Source: Macrobrachium rosenbergii
Taxonomy: Eukaryota > Arthropoda > Malacostraca > Decapoda > Palaemonidae
Assembly: GCF_040412425.1 (NCBI RefSeq)
Contig: NC_089743.1
Location: 82,514,971 to 82,578,970 of the forward strand
Direction of reading: 5' to 3'
DNA length: 64,000 bases
Under the pieces are notes generated by a model. The model ran no database searches. It saw only the letters and a program-made list of their open reading frames with translations, and was not told the origin of the DNA. This document shows, piece by piece, positions 24,011 through 39,256 of the stretch; the first letter of the stretch is position 1, and every line of letters begins with the position of its first letter. The position numbers and the translations under genes were made by a program.

Positions 24011-25179
24011 TCATTTATTCCTCATCCCTAAACCACCACTCACAAAAACCTAAAAGCCCAAATGATAAAGAAAATAATTTTATAAACTGCAGCAGCGTCG
24101 TCGTTCGGAACCGACATGTGATAATCATATATATGTAGATAAGTTAAAACACGACAATATTTGGAGAAGGTACAAGATAAGGAGGGGAAAGGATGTCGGG
24201 GGCCCGGGGAGATAAGAGCATGGGATAATGTACTCCCGACCATTAGTTTATATTAGAATGAAGTTTGTGAGATGGCCTGATGAGGGGAAGACAGATCACT
24301 TATGAAGTAGAAGCGAGAGAGAGAATTCATTTACTACAAACACCAAAAAATATACCGTGTGCAAGATATAAATTGGAATTTTACGAAATGTTATATCTTG
24401 TAATGAGCCCAACTGCTGAGTTCTGAGAGCGAAACACAGGGGAACTCGAAGCCTCCGAGACGCATAAGCAAACGAAATGAAGTTTCGTCATTCAGCATTA
24501 TAAACATTCCAGTTTAAAATAGTAATACCTGCAATATATGAATCTGAATACTAGGAAAGAAAAATACACTGTGTTCTATTTGTATTACCAAGAACTTTTA
24601 AGAGCTACTTATCACAAAATATTAGGAGAAATTTGGGAAAATAAAGTGAGAAGAAAATACCTATAAAAATAAAATACTAATCGCATCTCACAATCTTTGA
24701 AATAATAACAAATTACAATTTTTTCTTGTTATGGTGAGGATGAGAAGGGACGTTTACCTCAAATACTAGCTACGCCAATCTAAGAAATTAAGAAGAAAAA
24801 CGGATAAAAGAAGTGATAAACACGAACTCGAATCCCAAACTACACAACATTTTAGGAATCATTTACATTCACCGGACTGTATGCAAACTAAAGGAAAGCG
24901 AATAAATATAAAAATGAAAATTACTCTCGTCCTGCGAGAGAACCGTTGATCGATATCCAAATGTTTTTGTAAGTTAGCATACTGCCTCTTTTCCAAAATT
25001 ACTCCATTTCTATGCAGGGAGATATCATCTCGCTTGCGAACGCGGAAACGGAAAAACAAGTCATTGTGACTTCGTATCTCTATCGATTTTTAATTATGTA
25101 ATTTTCTAGTAAAACGACATTCTTGCAGTTTCCGCGGAAAAACTCGTACAGAGGTCTCTTTTCTGTGAGTTACGAAATT
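24011..25179. other. Unassigned DNA
   Basis: No feature recognised. Confidence 0.5.
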
Positions 25180-25245
25180 CTTCTTCTTCTTCTTCTTCTT
25201 CGTTTAACGTGCTTTTTCCCATTTTTTATATGGGGTACGCGGTAA
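25180..25245 (-). mobile_element. GAA-tailed 3' end of a LINE or SINE (antisense)
   Basis: (CTT)n at 25180-25201, then CGTTTAACGTGC and TTTTTCCCATTTTTTATATG followed by GGG. On the minus strand this is a CCCCATATAAAAAATGGGAA hairpin followed by (GAA)n, the same kind of 3' end seen at 48470 and 54340. The body upstream on the minus strand is not recognisable. Confidence 0.6.
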
Positions 25246-27002
25246 AATTAACAGGGCATAAAATATGTCAAGTTAAAAACGTAATGAAATAGGTTGCAAA
25301 AAAATTAAAAATTGGCATGAAAGTTCCTCTCGAGTAGATTTCCTATGTATGTACTGTATGTATGTGAGTGTATTTTTCTGTAATGACCAAAGAATTGTAA
25401 CTTTTCTTTTTAAAACTCTGATAAAAATGATGGAAAATAATAAGAGATTGTCTTTCACAAGCAACGACTTAAACATTCCTCATTATCGGCGTTATCATAA
25501 TTGGGATATCAACGAGTCTTGAGTAGTCCTTCTGTAACTCCGAACTGCCAGCTTTTATTTCTGATTTCTAAATAGCTCTGCTAGTTTGCTAGCCTTCCTA
25601 TAACGCAACGCATTTTCATTTTCTTCCGTGCAGATTTTGAAAGTATATTATAACTGACATCATTACATTTTTTTCGTGGGGGGAGGGAATCTTTGGTAAT
25701 TCCTGCTTCACTCTCCCATATCATATCCGACACGGTTTCTTTACCACAAAACAGTCAACCTCAGATAAAACCTTCTGCTACCTGTCTCCTCCATGATTTA
25801 TCATCTTGATTTGGTTGATTTTTTTTCTTTTTTTTGGAGGGGGAGCGGATTGGTGAGAAGCACAAAGGCCACGTACTTTGCTAACCAGGTAATAAGGCCA
25901 AATTCTGGATATGCTTTGTACTAATCTTCAAAGACATTCCGTAATGAAGGAACTCTTCTTGCTTTTTCGTGGTGACGCCATTGTGGTATGGACAGGTGGG
26001 TCTTAGAGAATATAAATATCCCAATCATTCCATTTCTTTACCGACTAAGAAAGAACGAGAATTACCATTATCTCAGCATTGTTTTACAATATGATCCAAG
26101 CTCACTTGTCATACGATATGTCACTACCGGCTGGCTATACACTTGCACTGCTGTTCTTTGCTCAAAACAATCCCGTAACGTTGAAAATTTTTCCCTCCGT
26201 TCTTTTCAGCTATAAATTCAGTTGCAGATATTACAGGGTATTCCTGATTAATGCAATAATCTCTCACAGCAATTTCTAGGATCAAATAACTTTTGGTTAT
26301 ATAAGTAAATCATAGAGTGTATGACATTCCTAAGGCTTTTGATGGTTAGCAAAGCAATGTAATGTTGCTAAGAGTATTATCTACTACCATGACTGAACCG
26401 AACGCCAAAAGCATGGAGAATGGTATTGATGATTTCTGCAATTTCCACAAGAGGAAATATGTCTTTAAGTCCAAAATTTCACAAAAAATCTGCTTTGTCT
26501 CCGTAACTTTTTTTTCCCGGTTCTCAATACAGTTCACGGGTGTTTCACTAGAAGAGGTTACCTCCAAAAACAAAGATTTAGGGATTTTTTTTTTTATTAT
26601 ATTGATTTACGCTATTGAATGCGGCTACAAAGAAGCTGGATTCCGATACACAGAATAATACAAGTTTCACTATGGAAGCTGTTCGATATTCTGTCTGACT
26701 TGAGCTCCAGGCAAACTCTCATGGTTTAAATAGGATGCAGTCTTACAAATACGATTACCAGTGCTCCTGGTCACGATAATACGAGCTTTAATATAATCAC
26801 TAATAATGCTTATGATGTCGACTCAGCTAAATAGTACTTAACTAATGTTTGCTTAATTTAAGCATATGTGCACTGGCTTTATTTTTGGAATGCACAACTA
26901 CTTAAATCTAATTCATTAAAAATACTTACGAAAACATTTATTTATACGCAGACCATGATTACCAGTGCAATTAAAAATAACGCATGTGTGTGTGTTCGAC
27001 AT
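25246..27002. other. Unassigned DNA
   Basis: Several short frames (75, 66 and 98 codons at 25988-26658) overlap on both strands without motifs. Nothing supports a gene. Confidence 0.45.
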
Positions 27003-27209
<207 letters not shown>

Positions 27210-27884
27210 TTATCAAATTCACTATGCTTACACTCAAGGGGAAGCATACCAATGATTAATAAATGCGGCATTATCACTGTATCTAGGGCAGGGGAAATGC
27301 ACTTATCAATTTATCAGTTATTCCCAACAACGTGAAATCGATATTAAAAGATTTTTTGGTTTAATATTTGTAAGCACAAAAATAGTCACGCGTGTATCAA
27401 ATAGCAAAGCTTTTATATTAAAGAGTCGTTTTCTAGTTTATGATTGTTGGGAAACCGGAAATACTGGCCCAAAAAAATTAAGGAGACCTAAAACCGAATG
27501 AATCGTACTGCGAGTGTAATTAAAAACAGAACTCGTATCTGAAGAGGAATTATACTGCATTACATGATTTTACATTCCATAACTGTGCCATTCCTGAAGC
27601 CGGCCTAAGTGACCTCCTTGAAAATTAGTTTACTGAAATAAACATAAATCACATACTAACCAGATATTTCAACGATTAAATTTACAAGTTTAGCTGTATT
27701 ATCAAAACTCTCTGCTGATAAAATTTTCCACTACCTATATACTTTTTCACTCAAAGAATCTTTCCCAATAATCTTCAAATTTATTTTGATGATAAGGTAT
27801 GTTTCATCCGAGAAAAATCAAGGGCTGTAGCATCTCTATTAATAATCGGATTGGAATAATGATATCAGATCAATTTTTACAGAT
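27210..27884. other. Unassigned DNA
   Basis: No feature recognised. Confidence 0.5.
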
Positions 27885-27885
27885 C

Positions 27886-27947
<62 letters not shown>

Positions 27948-27994
27948 AAGAAGAAGAAGAAGAAGAAGAAGAAGAAGAAGAAGAAGAAGAAGAA
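27885..27994. repeat. (AAT)n(AAG)n compound trinucleotide array
   Basis: About 33 bases of ATA-type repeat run into about 77 bases of AGA. The 73-codon frame of poly-Ile then poly-Arg is an artefact. Confidence 0.97.
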
Positions 27995-28036
27995 ATATGC
28001 GCAGAGTATACCTTCTTTGATGCATGTTTTGTTGAA

Positions 28037-28280
28037 AATAATGGCAGTTTTCAACGAATTAATCTTATAGTGTTTTTTTCAATTCTCCTGACGATTAGTT
28101 TTTCTGGCTAAGCTAGGTTGTTGAGCAGAATTCCAATATTCATATTAGTCTAAATTGGGGTATTTGTCAATGATTGTTTTATGAAAATATTATATTTTGC
28201 TTATATCTTGTATATACAATATACAAGATATAAGCAAAATATATATGTATAAGATTAATTCGTTGAAAACTGCCATTATT
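28037..28280. repeat. Nested palindrome: outer 33-bp arms, inner 25-bp hairpin
   Basis: The outer arms 28037-28069 and 28248-28280 are perfect reverse complements over 33 bases. Near the right arm an inner perfect hairpin joins 28191-28215 with 28219-28243 around the 3-base loop ACA. The left interior (28070-28190) has no mirror partner. (TAA)n starts right after the right arm. It is either a very recent inverted duplication or a small mobile element. Confidence 0.95.
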
Positions 28281-28288
28281 CTCCACAA

Positions 28289-28382
<94 letters not shown>
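28289..28382. repeat. (TAA)n trinucleotide array
   Basis: About 94 bases of uninterrupted AAT. Poly-Ile frames on both strands are artefacts. Confidence 0.97.
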
Positions 28383-28747
28383 TCACACAAATTTTTACTG
28401 ATATATCTTCTCATTGGAATCGAGGTACTTTTCTGTACACTTAATATTTTCAACCTTAAAATATTTGTAACAATTAAATAATTGGTTAGAATGTAACTTT
28501 TTCATCTGGTTTGCACTAGCACTGAAATCGATGTATACTGACATTACATCTGAAAAACAAAACTCTATTCAGTGATGTTTTTGTTAGACATGAAGAAATC
28601 CTTTTTATGGGTGGGGGGGGAGGGAGGTGCCCTATATCAAATATGATGTAATGGCGCAGGTGGCCCTTTGAACTTTCGTTTTTCATCATGAACGCAAGGT
28701 GTTTGCAATTTCAAAGCTTCCTCTTCGAGATACTTAAAGTTGAATTC

Positions 28748-28749
<2 letters not shown>
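28383..28749. other. Unassigned DNA
   Basis: Contains a G-run near 28610-28625. Nothing else recognised. Confidence 0.5.

Positions 28750-28815
<66 letters not shown>
28750..28815. repeat. (TAA)n trinucleotide array
   Basis: About 65 bases of AAT. Confidence 0.97.
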
Positions 28816-28816
<1 letters not shown>

Positions 28817-30641
28817 ACTGAACATGGAATTATAATAATCATTATCTTTACGCCTTCAACACTTGACTTTAAAGGGCACTGATATTCTACGCATTTCTGA
28901 ACGTAATAATAATCATTATTATTATCAGCACGACTGTCGACAACTGTACACAGGGCATTCTATATTACTATGTAACATTTATGCAGAAGTATCACGTGGG
29001 CATCTTAATCCCATACCTAGAGTATATGACAAAAAAAAGTAGAAATAAGAGAAACTTTACGAGGATAAAAAAAAGGAGAGAACACGCTGTGAAATTGCCT
29101 ATCTGGAAGGATTAAAGCTTCAAATCAAGACAGCTCAAAGAGTGCACGAAATTATGCAGCCTTTAACATAATATTTTACTCAACCTTCCCAAAGTCTCCC
29201 TTCGCAGGATACGCCAGTATTAAAGGCGGCATTAACCGCAATACGTGCTACTTAAACGCCCATAAAACTGGCCTGGCATTACACTCCAGCGACCATAACC
29301 TCGGCAAAAAATAAAAACGAAAAAGTCCTAGGCTCCCTGACCCCGCCCGCCCTGACTTCCCTGGCCCTCCACGTTCCCCGCCCTCGGTCGATGGCTATCT
29401 TTCTATTGACATTATGTTATGAGTTTAATGTAATATCATTGATGCTAGCGATCTCTAGAATGCAAACAATGCACTCCATCTCATTTTTTTTCACGGCCAA
29501 ATAAAAGCATTTCGGGGCACAGTGGGAGAATTCTCCACACTGCAGTCAGGAACGTTAAATGCATTTATGAGTATTTTACTCGCCGGGTCCCTCCCTCTGC
29601 ATGGCGGAAGCCTGGTTGCAAAAAGTCACCCTGAGCCGTCTCAGGACATCTGCGGCATCTGGGGGCCAGTTTTTACTTTTAGGGCTCTTCTCATGGGCGG
29701 TGGGAGGGAGACGAAATTTCATGAAAATATTCTTACACAGAAACGTTTACGTGCTATAAAAACATTTAATCAACAACACTCCCAAAACACTGATAAGAGA
29801 AGCCCACTGAAAAATATTACAGAACTGCACAAAATAACAGTTAATAAACTATCAATAACAATAGTATTTTTACTCTTATTATTACAATTAGTATTTTTAT
29901 AAAAACAGAAGTAATCAGGATATGAAGAAACATATGCCTTCAGATTTAAACATAAAAAAAAATCTATGTAACATGTGTAACGAATATCTTTTGATCTCGA
30001 AAATCAACACAAGAATTCAAGATTAGCGTCATTCATTAATGAAGATTGAAATTTTATCAGCCGTTGATGTTAGTTAACATTCCAGAGGTTCTCCAGACGA
30101 CAGTAATACTCGCTATTTGGACTGCAAATTTGGACTGCAACGATATCATTATGACCTCCAACCATCTGCCTTTATGCGTATTTGCAGTAACTTTTATATC
30201 AAGATGAGTTGAACGGACCCTGATGAAAGTTAGCAGATAAATTTAGTACCTTGCTCTCTCGATATGACTGAGTTTTGGAAAAAACTGGCTTTCTTGGAGA
30301 TTTGCTGCCGTGAAAACCATTTCATCCATTCTCAAATTTGAGCTTTTTGACAGCATAACTATTCCATCACTACATACATAATGATGTGTTCTTTCCATAT
30401 TGATGAAGAATAAAGAGGGAGCTTTAAGATTAGTAATTCAAATCACAATCAGTGTCAAAATATTAATATTTTCTTTATCTAGTAAATGTAGAACTACTGG
30501 GGGAAAATGACGCAGATCTAATTACAAACACGTCGGACGAAACGGGAAGACTGGATAATGGTCAAAGTCAAACTATTTACAATTCCGAATTATTGTTGTT
30601 ATTATTATAGATACAGTCCTTCAAAACACTAGTTAGAATAT
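28816..30641. other. Unassigned DNA with a GC-richer patch
   Basis: The stretch at about 29270-29400 is clearly GC-richer (GACCCCGCCCGCCCTGAC). A 126-codon plus-strand frame at 29522-29902 has no family motif I recognise, and its second half is AT-rich low complexity. No exon can be supported. Confidence 0.4.
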
Positions 30642-30745
30642 AACATTTCATATTCTCCCGCAATTTAGCATATTTCAAATTCTCCCAAAATTTACCATAT
30701 TTGAAATTCTCCCAAAATTTAGCATATTTCAAATTTTCAAAACCA
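30642..30745. repeat. Tandem repeat, about 30 bp x 3-4
   Basis: The unit TTAGCATATTTCAAATTCTC with CCAAAA recurs with period near 30. On the minus strand it gives a 10-residue periodic peptide (ENLKYAKFW), a by-product of the period being divisible by three. Confidence 0.85.
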
Positions 30746-33619
<2,874 letters not shown>

Positions 33620-34165
33620 CACTCGGCAAGGAAAGTGAGGATACAGTTTTCATTAGATTTCATTCATCAATTTTAATTTTTTCTTACAGAAAAACACACT
33701 AATCTCATAAATTTACTCTAGAATAAGAAAATACAATTCAGAATTATCTCTATTATTAAATCTGCAAAACAAAAACGTTCAGATACTTAAAAACACCATG
33801 CATGTCAAAAGTAATCAGAAAATCTCCAGATGACTTCGTTCATAGAGATCTAAAAGATAGTGTGTGGATATCTCGGTGTAGTACTGTTTATCAAGAAACC
33901 AATATTTACTCGTTTTCCACGCTATGAACAGGCTTATTATGCATCATCATGCGAGGGTAATGATAATTTCTTTAATTTTACATTCATATTTGTATTTCAC
34001 GGTGTTAAAGTCGGCTGAATTAATATGGCAGTAAATGTTGTGACAGCTAGGGTAGGCTGACCAAATCTATTTAAATCCACAAAGAGGAGTTCTCTATGAT
34101 GTGAGAACGGTGCGAGAACTTCGGCAGGAAAACGTAAGTAACTGGATGTTTCTTGACGTTGCCAT

Positions 34166-34167
<2 letters not shown>

Positions 34168-34231
<64 letters not shown>
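34168..34231. repeat. (TC)n microsatellite
   Basis: 64-base CT tract inside the TIR element. Confidence 0.97.
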
Positions 34232-34234
<3 letters not shown>

Positions 34235-34339
34235 CCATTGACTAAAACATACTATACAAATATAGTATCACTCAATCTCTAAAAGAAAAACAATAATGAA
34301 ATGAGTAGCTCTACATATAGGCTAAACACACAACAGCAA

Positions 34340-34364
34340 CTCTCTCTCTCTCTCTCTCTCTCAA

Positions 34365-34396
<32 letters not shown>

Positions 34397-34408
34397 ATCT
34401 CTCTCTCA
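34340..34408. repeat. (TC)n microsatellite, interrupted
   Basis: CT tract with AACTCTCTCC and ATC interruptions, inside the TIR element. Confidence 0.95.
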
Positions 34409-34831
34409 TCAAACCCCATTGGATTCGTTCCTTTATTGTTCCCCACGTTTTTCGTTGGACATTGCTCAAATTTATCTCTTGATTTCATTATGGAAGATTG
34501 GGTTTCCGATTATGCAAGCATTCCATTCATTGTGGTGTCATAAATTCATTTGTGTAAAGTTACTTGGTAGGTTGTGTCGAAAAATGTTTGTTTTGCTCAG
34601 AACTGTCGCTGTAAATTACAACTTGAACGAATACTGTAAAGCTTACTACTGCATTTAAGTATCAATGATTTCAGAATCATAGAATATGATTGAAAGTTAT
34701 AGGAGGTCAAGCAAAAAACAAACACAATAAGACTGAAGCTCCTCCCCTTTCTAAAGTTGCCAGATGTAGCATTACTGAGCAATATATGTCCGAGGATTTA
34801 AAAAACTGTACCCTAACCTTCCTTGCCGAGT

Positions 34832-35568
34832 GCACATATATATATAAATATATATACATACATACAATCATACTCAGAAACATTCTCCTCACAAAACTCA
34901 ACTTAAAAGAATTTTCCTTGCACAACTTATTCAAATATAACAGCTCATATTTTTCATGTTTAGTTCTACTTTATCCTAAGCCTTTGCTATTGATTAACGA
35001 CCTCTCAGAGGTATTTCTGTTTCTTTGGTCGATTTTCGACTTCCATCTCGATCTCCCGGTCCTCCATAATTTCCCCTTAGGGGAGCATACTAGAGAAGTT
35101 ATGAATTGGAAATCCAAGTACTCGGCTTCTAAATCTTCTTGGATAATCTCCCTATTCCGTCTCCTGTGATATTTCTTTGTTAAATTTAACTTTTTTCAAT
35201 TTGTGAAATATATATAGCAATCATATTTTTCGGGTTGTTGTCTTTAATATATTTTTCATTCTCAACTGTGTACTACCTATTACTGTACTGTAGCTTCATT
35301 ATGAATCTAGGACAGCTCAGTTGATAGCTACAAATTAATGGCTGAAACAGCTGCCGGCATATGAGTAAATAAAAGGTGTAGCATAGCGGCAATTTTGATC
35401 TTTTCCTTCAGAGCTTCAGTTTTGACGATATATTTATAAGACTAACAATAAGTGTTGTACCGAACTGAGGCTACATGCGTATTAGTAATCAACGGGAATT
35501 TCCAATAGGAACAAATGTACCAATAATCAAGACACACATATATATACTATATAAAATATATGTGTATG

Positions 35569-35575
<7 letters not shown>
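34832..35575. other. Unassigned DNA
   Basis: A 159-codon plus-strand frame (34690-35169) crosses the right terminus of the TIR element and a TA stretch, so it is unlikely to be a gene. No motif recognised. Confidence 0.45.

Positions 35576-35639
<64 letters not shown>
35576..35639. repeat. (TA)n microsatellite
   Basis: About 64 bases of TA directly bordering the related TIR-element fragment. Confidence 0.97.
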
Positions 35640-35641
<2 letters not shown>

Positions 35642-35644
<3 letters not shown>

Positions 35645-35760
35645 GGACCTAATTTAAACAGAATGGTATCTCAACCGAGATTTTATTCACAAAAGTGACA
35701 AAAGTGACCAACTGTCCTCATCGTCCAGTGGCTGTAAAAATGTTTACAGCTACCGGACAT
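35642..35760. mobile_element. Diverged half of the 15.1-kb TIR element
   Basis: Starts ACAGGACCTAATTTAAACAG and keeps AATGGTATC, TTTATTCA, CTGTCCTCATCGTC and CCGGACA in the same order as the reverse complement of the right half of the element at 15142-15497. The opposite terminus is missing. The terminus sits two bases from (TA)n, as in the first copy. Confidence 0.7.
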
Positions 35761-35775
35761 GAATATATACATACT

Positions 35776-35799
35776 TTATATATATATATATATATATAC

Positions 35800-35835
<36 letters not shown>
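35776..35835. repeat. (TA)n microsatellite
   Basis: Two short TA tracts around ACGTTTATA. Confidence 0.95.
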
Positions 35836-35840
<5 letters not shown>

Positions 35841-36445
35841 TACATGAATAAGTACGTGTGTATGTATGTTGTAAATATATGGTTTAAAAAATCAACAAAA
35901 AAGCTTCTTCCCTGATAAACATAACTAGAGTGATAATCCATGAAAATTAAAGCAAACCATCCTATCAACATGGCATAAAACGAGAATAAATTCTCCCTAC
36001 AAAGCGAGAAAGTGAGGGAAGAATAAATTCTCCATATAAAGCGAGAAAGCGAGAGAAGTGAAAGTGACACAAGAACCTCTCCTAGTGGCATTTCGTACGC
36101 ATCCTGCATTGCCCCTTTCATCACCAACAACAGCATCCTGAATCCGTTACCCCCTTGGTCTACGGTATTTTGAGAGACAATCCTACGACCTTGCCTTCAT
36201 TCATTGCAGCAACTGTTTATCTGCATCCTTCTCTGAGCGCCTTGAGAACGCTATACTCATTTTTGTGCGACTAATAACCCCCGAACACCAACGGGTTTCA
36301 AGCCTACGGGTCTTTATCCTGACACTGACGTTTACTCTGAAATATAAAAGAGGTAAAATGAAATGAGATACTGTGAATTTTTTTCTTGAGGTACCTTTCC
36401 CTACATAAATACATGTGAAGAGAACAGGTACTGTAATTGGAATAT
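35836..36445. other. Unassigned DNA
   Basis: Contains a short direct repeat of GAATAAATTCTCC and AAAGCGAGAAAG (35981-36010 and 36022-36050). Nothing else recognised. Confidence 0.45.
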
Positions 36446-37615
36446 TTGGAATTTTATGTAAACTCCACTGAAATTTTTTGAGTTTTATGTAAACTCCAGT
36501 GATTTTTTTTTTTAGTTTTATGTAAACTTCAGTGTTTTCAGCTTAATGTAAACTCCAGTGAAATGTTTTGAGTTTTACATAAACTCCAGTGACATTTTTT
36601 GAGCTCCATGTAAACTCTAGTGAAATTATTTTGAGTCTGATCTAAATCCCAGTCAAATTATTTGAGTATTACGTAAACTCAAGTGAAATGTTTTGAGGTT
36701 TATGTAAACTCCGGTGAAATTTTCAGAGCTTTAGGTAACAACAGTGACTTTTTTTTAGTTTTATGTAAACTCTACTGTACTGTAGTTTTTTGAGGTTTAG
36801 GTAAACTAAAGTGATTTTTTTAGGTTCTTGTAAACTCCAGTGAAATTTTTGGGGTTTTATGTCAACTCCAGTGAAATTTTTAGAGTTATGAAAACTCCAG
36901 TGAAATGTATTGAGTTTTAGGTAAACTACAGTGGAATTTATAGTTTTATGTACAATCAAGTAGAATATTTTGCTTTATGCAAACTCCAGTGAAACTATTT
37001 GTGTTTTAAGTAAACTCCTGTGAAATAATTTCAGTTTTAGGTACACTCCAGTAAAATGTTTAGTTTTTAAACTCAAGTGAAGTTTTTTGAGTTTTATGCA
37101 CACGCCAGTAAAATATTTTGTGTTATGCAAACTGCAGTGCTATTTTTTTAGTTTTATGTAAACTCCAGTGACATTTTTAGGATTTTATGTACACTTCAGT
37201 AAAATATTTTGTTTTATGCAAACTCCAGTGACATGTTTTGAGTTTTACGTAAGCTCCAGTGAAATTTTAAGAGTTTTATGTGCACCCCTGTAAAATATTT
37301 TGTTTATGCAAACACCAGTGAAGACTTTTGAGTTTTATGTAAACTCCAGTGAAATGTTTAGATTCTTTTGCAAACTCCAGTGACATCTTTAGAGTTTTTT
37401 GTACACTCCAGTGAAAATTTTGCTAATGCAAAATCCATGAAATTTTTTGAGTTTTATGTCGACTCCAATGAAATTTTTAAGAGTTTTATGTACTCTCTAG
37501 TAAAATACTTTCTTCTAAGCAAACTCCAGTGAAACTTTTTGGACTTTATGTACACCCCAGTGAAAGTTTTATAGCTTTAGGTACTCTCCATGAAAATGTT
37601 TGACTGTCATGTAAA
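36446..37615. repeat. Minisatellite, about 33 bp x 35
   Basis: The repeated unit is close to GTGAAATTTTTTGAGTTTTA then TGTAAACTCCA. About 35 copies fill 1.17 kb without other sequence. Copies differ by substitutions and by the length of the T-run, and TGCAAACTCCA and TGTACACTCCA variants recur in neighbouring copies. The period is near 33, so the minus strand gives an 11-residue periodic frame (78 codons at 36723-36959). Confidence 0.95.
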
Positions 37616-38526
37616 CTCGTGAGTGTCTTGAGAAGCATCCTACCAAGAATATTAGATAAGCCTTTTAACAAAGATATAGGTGATGAAAGTAATTTGAAAT
37701 ACTCGAAAAATGAAGATGCTCAGTGACATTTCAACACATTCTTACTACCCTTGGATATCTCCAGACCGGGTTCCTTAAGAATAGATAGAAAATGATAAGG
37801 TGGATTCTTCACAGTCTGGGATAAATGTCTCATTGGTATGCCCTGGGAGAGCGACAGTAGCTATTCCTGTCTAAAGCGCCATTCCTCTTTCACTTCTGCC
37901 TCCGTGGCCCCAACTTGTCACATAAGCCTAAATAATTGTCAAAATCGACCATCTCATAGAATCGTCATTTATTTTCTCCTCCCTGTCTGTCCTAAAATCC
38001 TGCGTGAGCACCATACTTATGAGCAAAGTTACCAACAAAATCCATGAACAATGATGAACCGCATGTGACATAAATACAAAGATAATCAATTATCGCGATT
38101 ACTATTCTGTCTATCACCGGTCTCATTATCATTATGATGAATAATATGAATAATGTGCCATGATTAACGCTTACATCCTGAAAGCGCTCTCTGAATAACA
38201 ATCTGGGGCTGCATCAAGAAGCAGCTTCTGATTTGATGGCGATGACACATCCGACGATAAAGTATAACATCTGTTGCAATTTCCCTCACCCTCGGTGAAA
38301 TTTCTCCAAGTATCCACAACTTCATTCACTTTCGTATGCCTCGAGGTTCTTATTTACCATCTAAATATGGAATATTGTGAATGTCATAATAAAAATGACA
38401 TATTTATGTACAAAAAATATAAAAATTTAGATAAAAATCTAACTCGTAATCTGCCATTAAAAGCAACATCGTTTTTTCGTTTTTCTCCTCCAGTTTATTA
38501 TATGCAATGCAGCAAAAAAATTGTCG

Positions 38527-38528
<2 letters not shown>
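37616..38528. other. Unassigned DNA
   Basis: No feature recognised. Confidence 0.5.

Positions 38529-38575
<47 letters not shown>
38529..38575. repeat. (GA)n microsatellite
   Basis: About 46 bases of GA. Confidence 0.97.
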
Positions 38576-38579
<4 letters not shown>

Positions 38580-38669
38580 CGTTATACAGCCCTTCTTTAC
38601 AGGCAAATTTATCAGTATTTATGATATTCTTAAAGTATCATGTGGCCTTCAATATAAACGGTTTATGCA

Positions 38670-38684
38670 CATATACACACACAC

Positions 38685-38766
<82 letters not shown>

Positions 38767-38818
38767 AGATATAGATATATATATTTTATATATATATATG
38801 TATGTATGTATGTATATA
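38670..38818. repeat. (TA)n with (ATAGAT)n and (TATG)n segments
   Basis: Short AC, about 65 bases of TA, then five ATAGAT hexamers (38747-38778), more TA, and TATGTATG repeats. The hexamer looks like a point mutation spread through the array by slippage. Confidence 0.95.
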
Positions 38819-39224
38819 TCGGAGGCAAACAAAGATTTCGTAATACCATCTTTTCCACACAATTATAACAAAAGTATTAAGGAAATAAAATAAATACTTA
38901 TAAAAATCATCAGAAGCACATGAATTCACAAAACGCACCAAAACATAAAAACATACAACAGCATAACCACAATACTTACTGAGCAAGGTTAAGATCAACA
39001 CTGAAATGAATGAACGAATCCTTTCCTTTAAAGGCCATGGATCAAGAAGTATATAATATCGCACTCGACAGTTACCACCGGCAGGGGAATACGATTTATG
39101 TCTGCTTTGTCTCATTCAGCCTAGCAACCTCATCCCAACAGCCATGCTGTGAACCGGAAGGCGAAGAACTTCTGTCATCACCTTTAAGAAAGATTGATGC
39201 ATGCATGAATCTCAACCATCTATT

Positions 39225-39229
<5 letters not shown>
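38819..39229. other. Unassigned DNA
   Basis: No feature recognised. Confidence 0.5.
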
Positions 39230-39255
<26 letters not shown>

Positions 39256-39256
39256 T
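39230..39256. repeat. (AC)n microsatellite
   Basis: Short AC tract of about 26 bases. Confidence 0.95.

Larger units (their letters stand above)
33620..34831. mobile_element. 1.2-kb element with 31-bp terminal inverted repeats, Tc1/mariner-like
   Basis: The left terminus 33620-33650 reads CACTCGGCAAGGAAAGTGAG and the right terminus 34801-34831 is its reverse complement, 28 of 31 positions equal. The left end is preceded by TA, and the right end is followed by CA where TA would be expected. The length of 1212 bases and the short TIRs fit a Tc1/mariner transposon. The interior carries two (TC)n tracts (34168-34231, 34340-34408) and no frame in which I can find the DD(34)D/E transposase motifs, so it is a dead or non-autonomous copy. 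Confidence 0.75.

Noticed and set aside
29522..29902. 126-codon frame beginning in a GC-richer patch
   Set aside because: No recognisable domain; the second half decays into AT-rich low complexity.
36446..37615. CRISPR-like regular repeat
   Set aside because: Units are contiguous and diverged with no unique spacers, so it is a minisatellite, and the DNA is eukaryotic.
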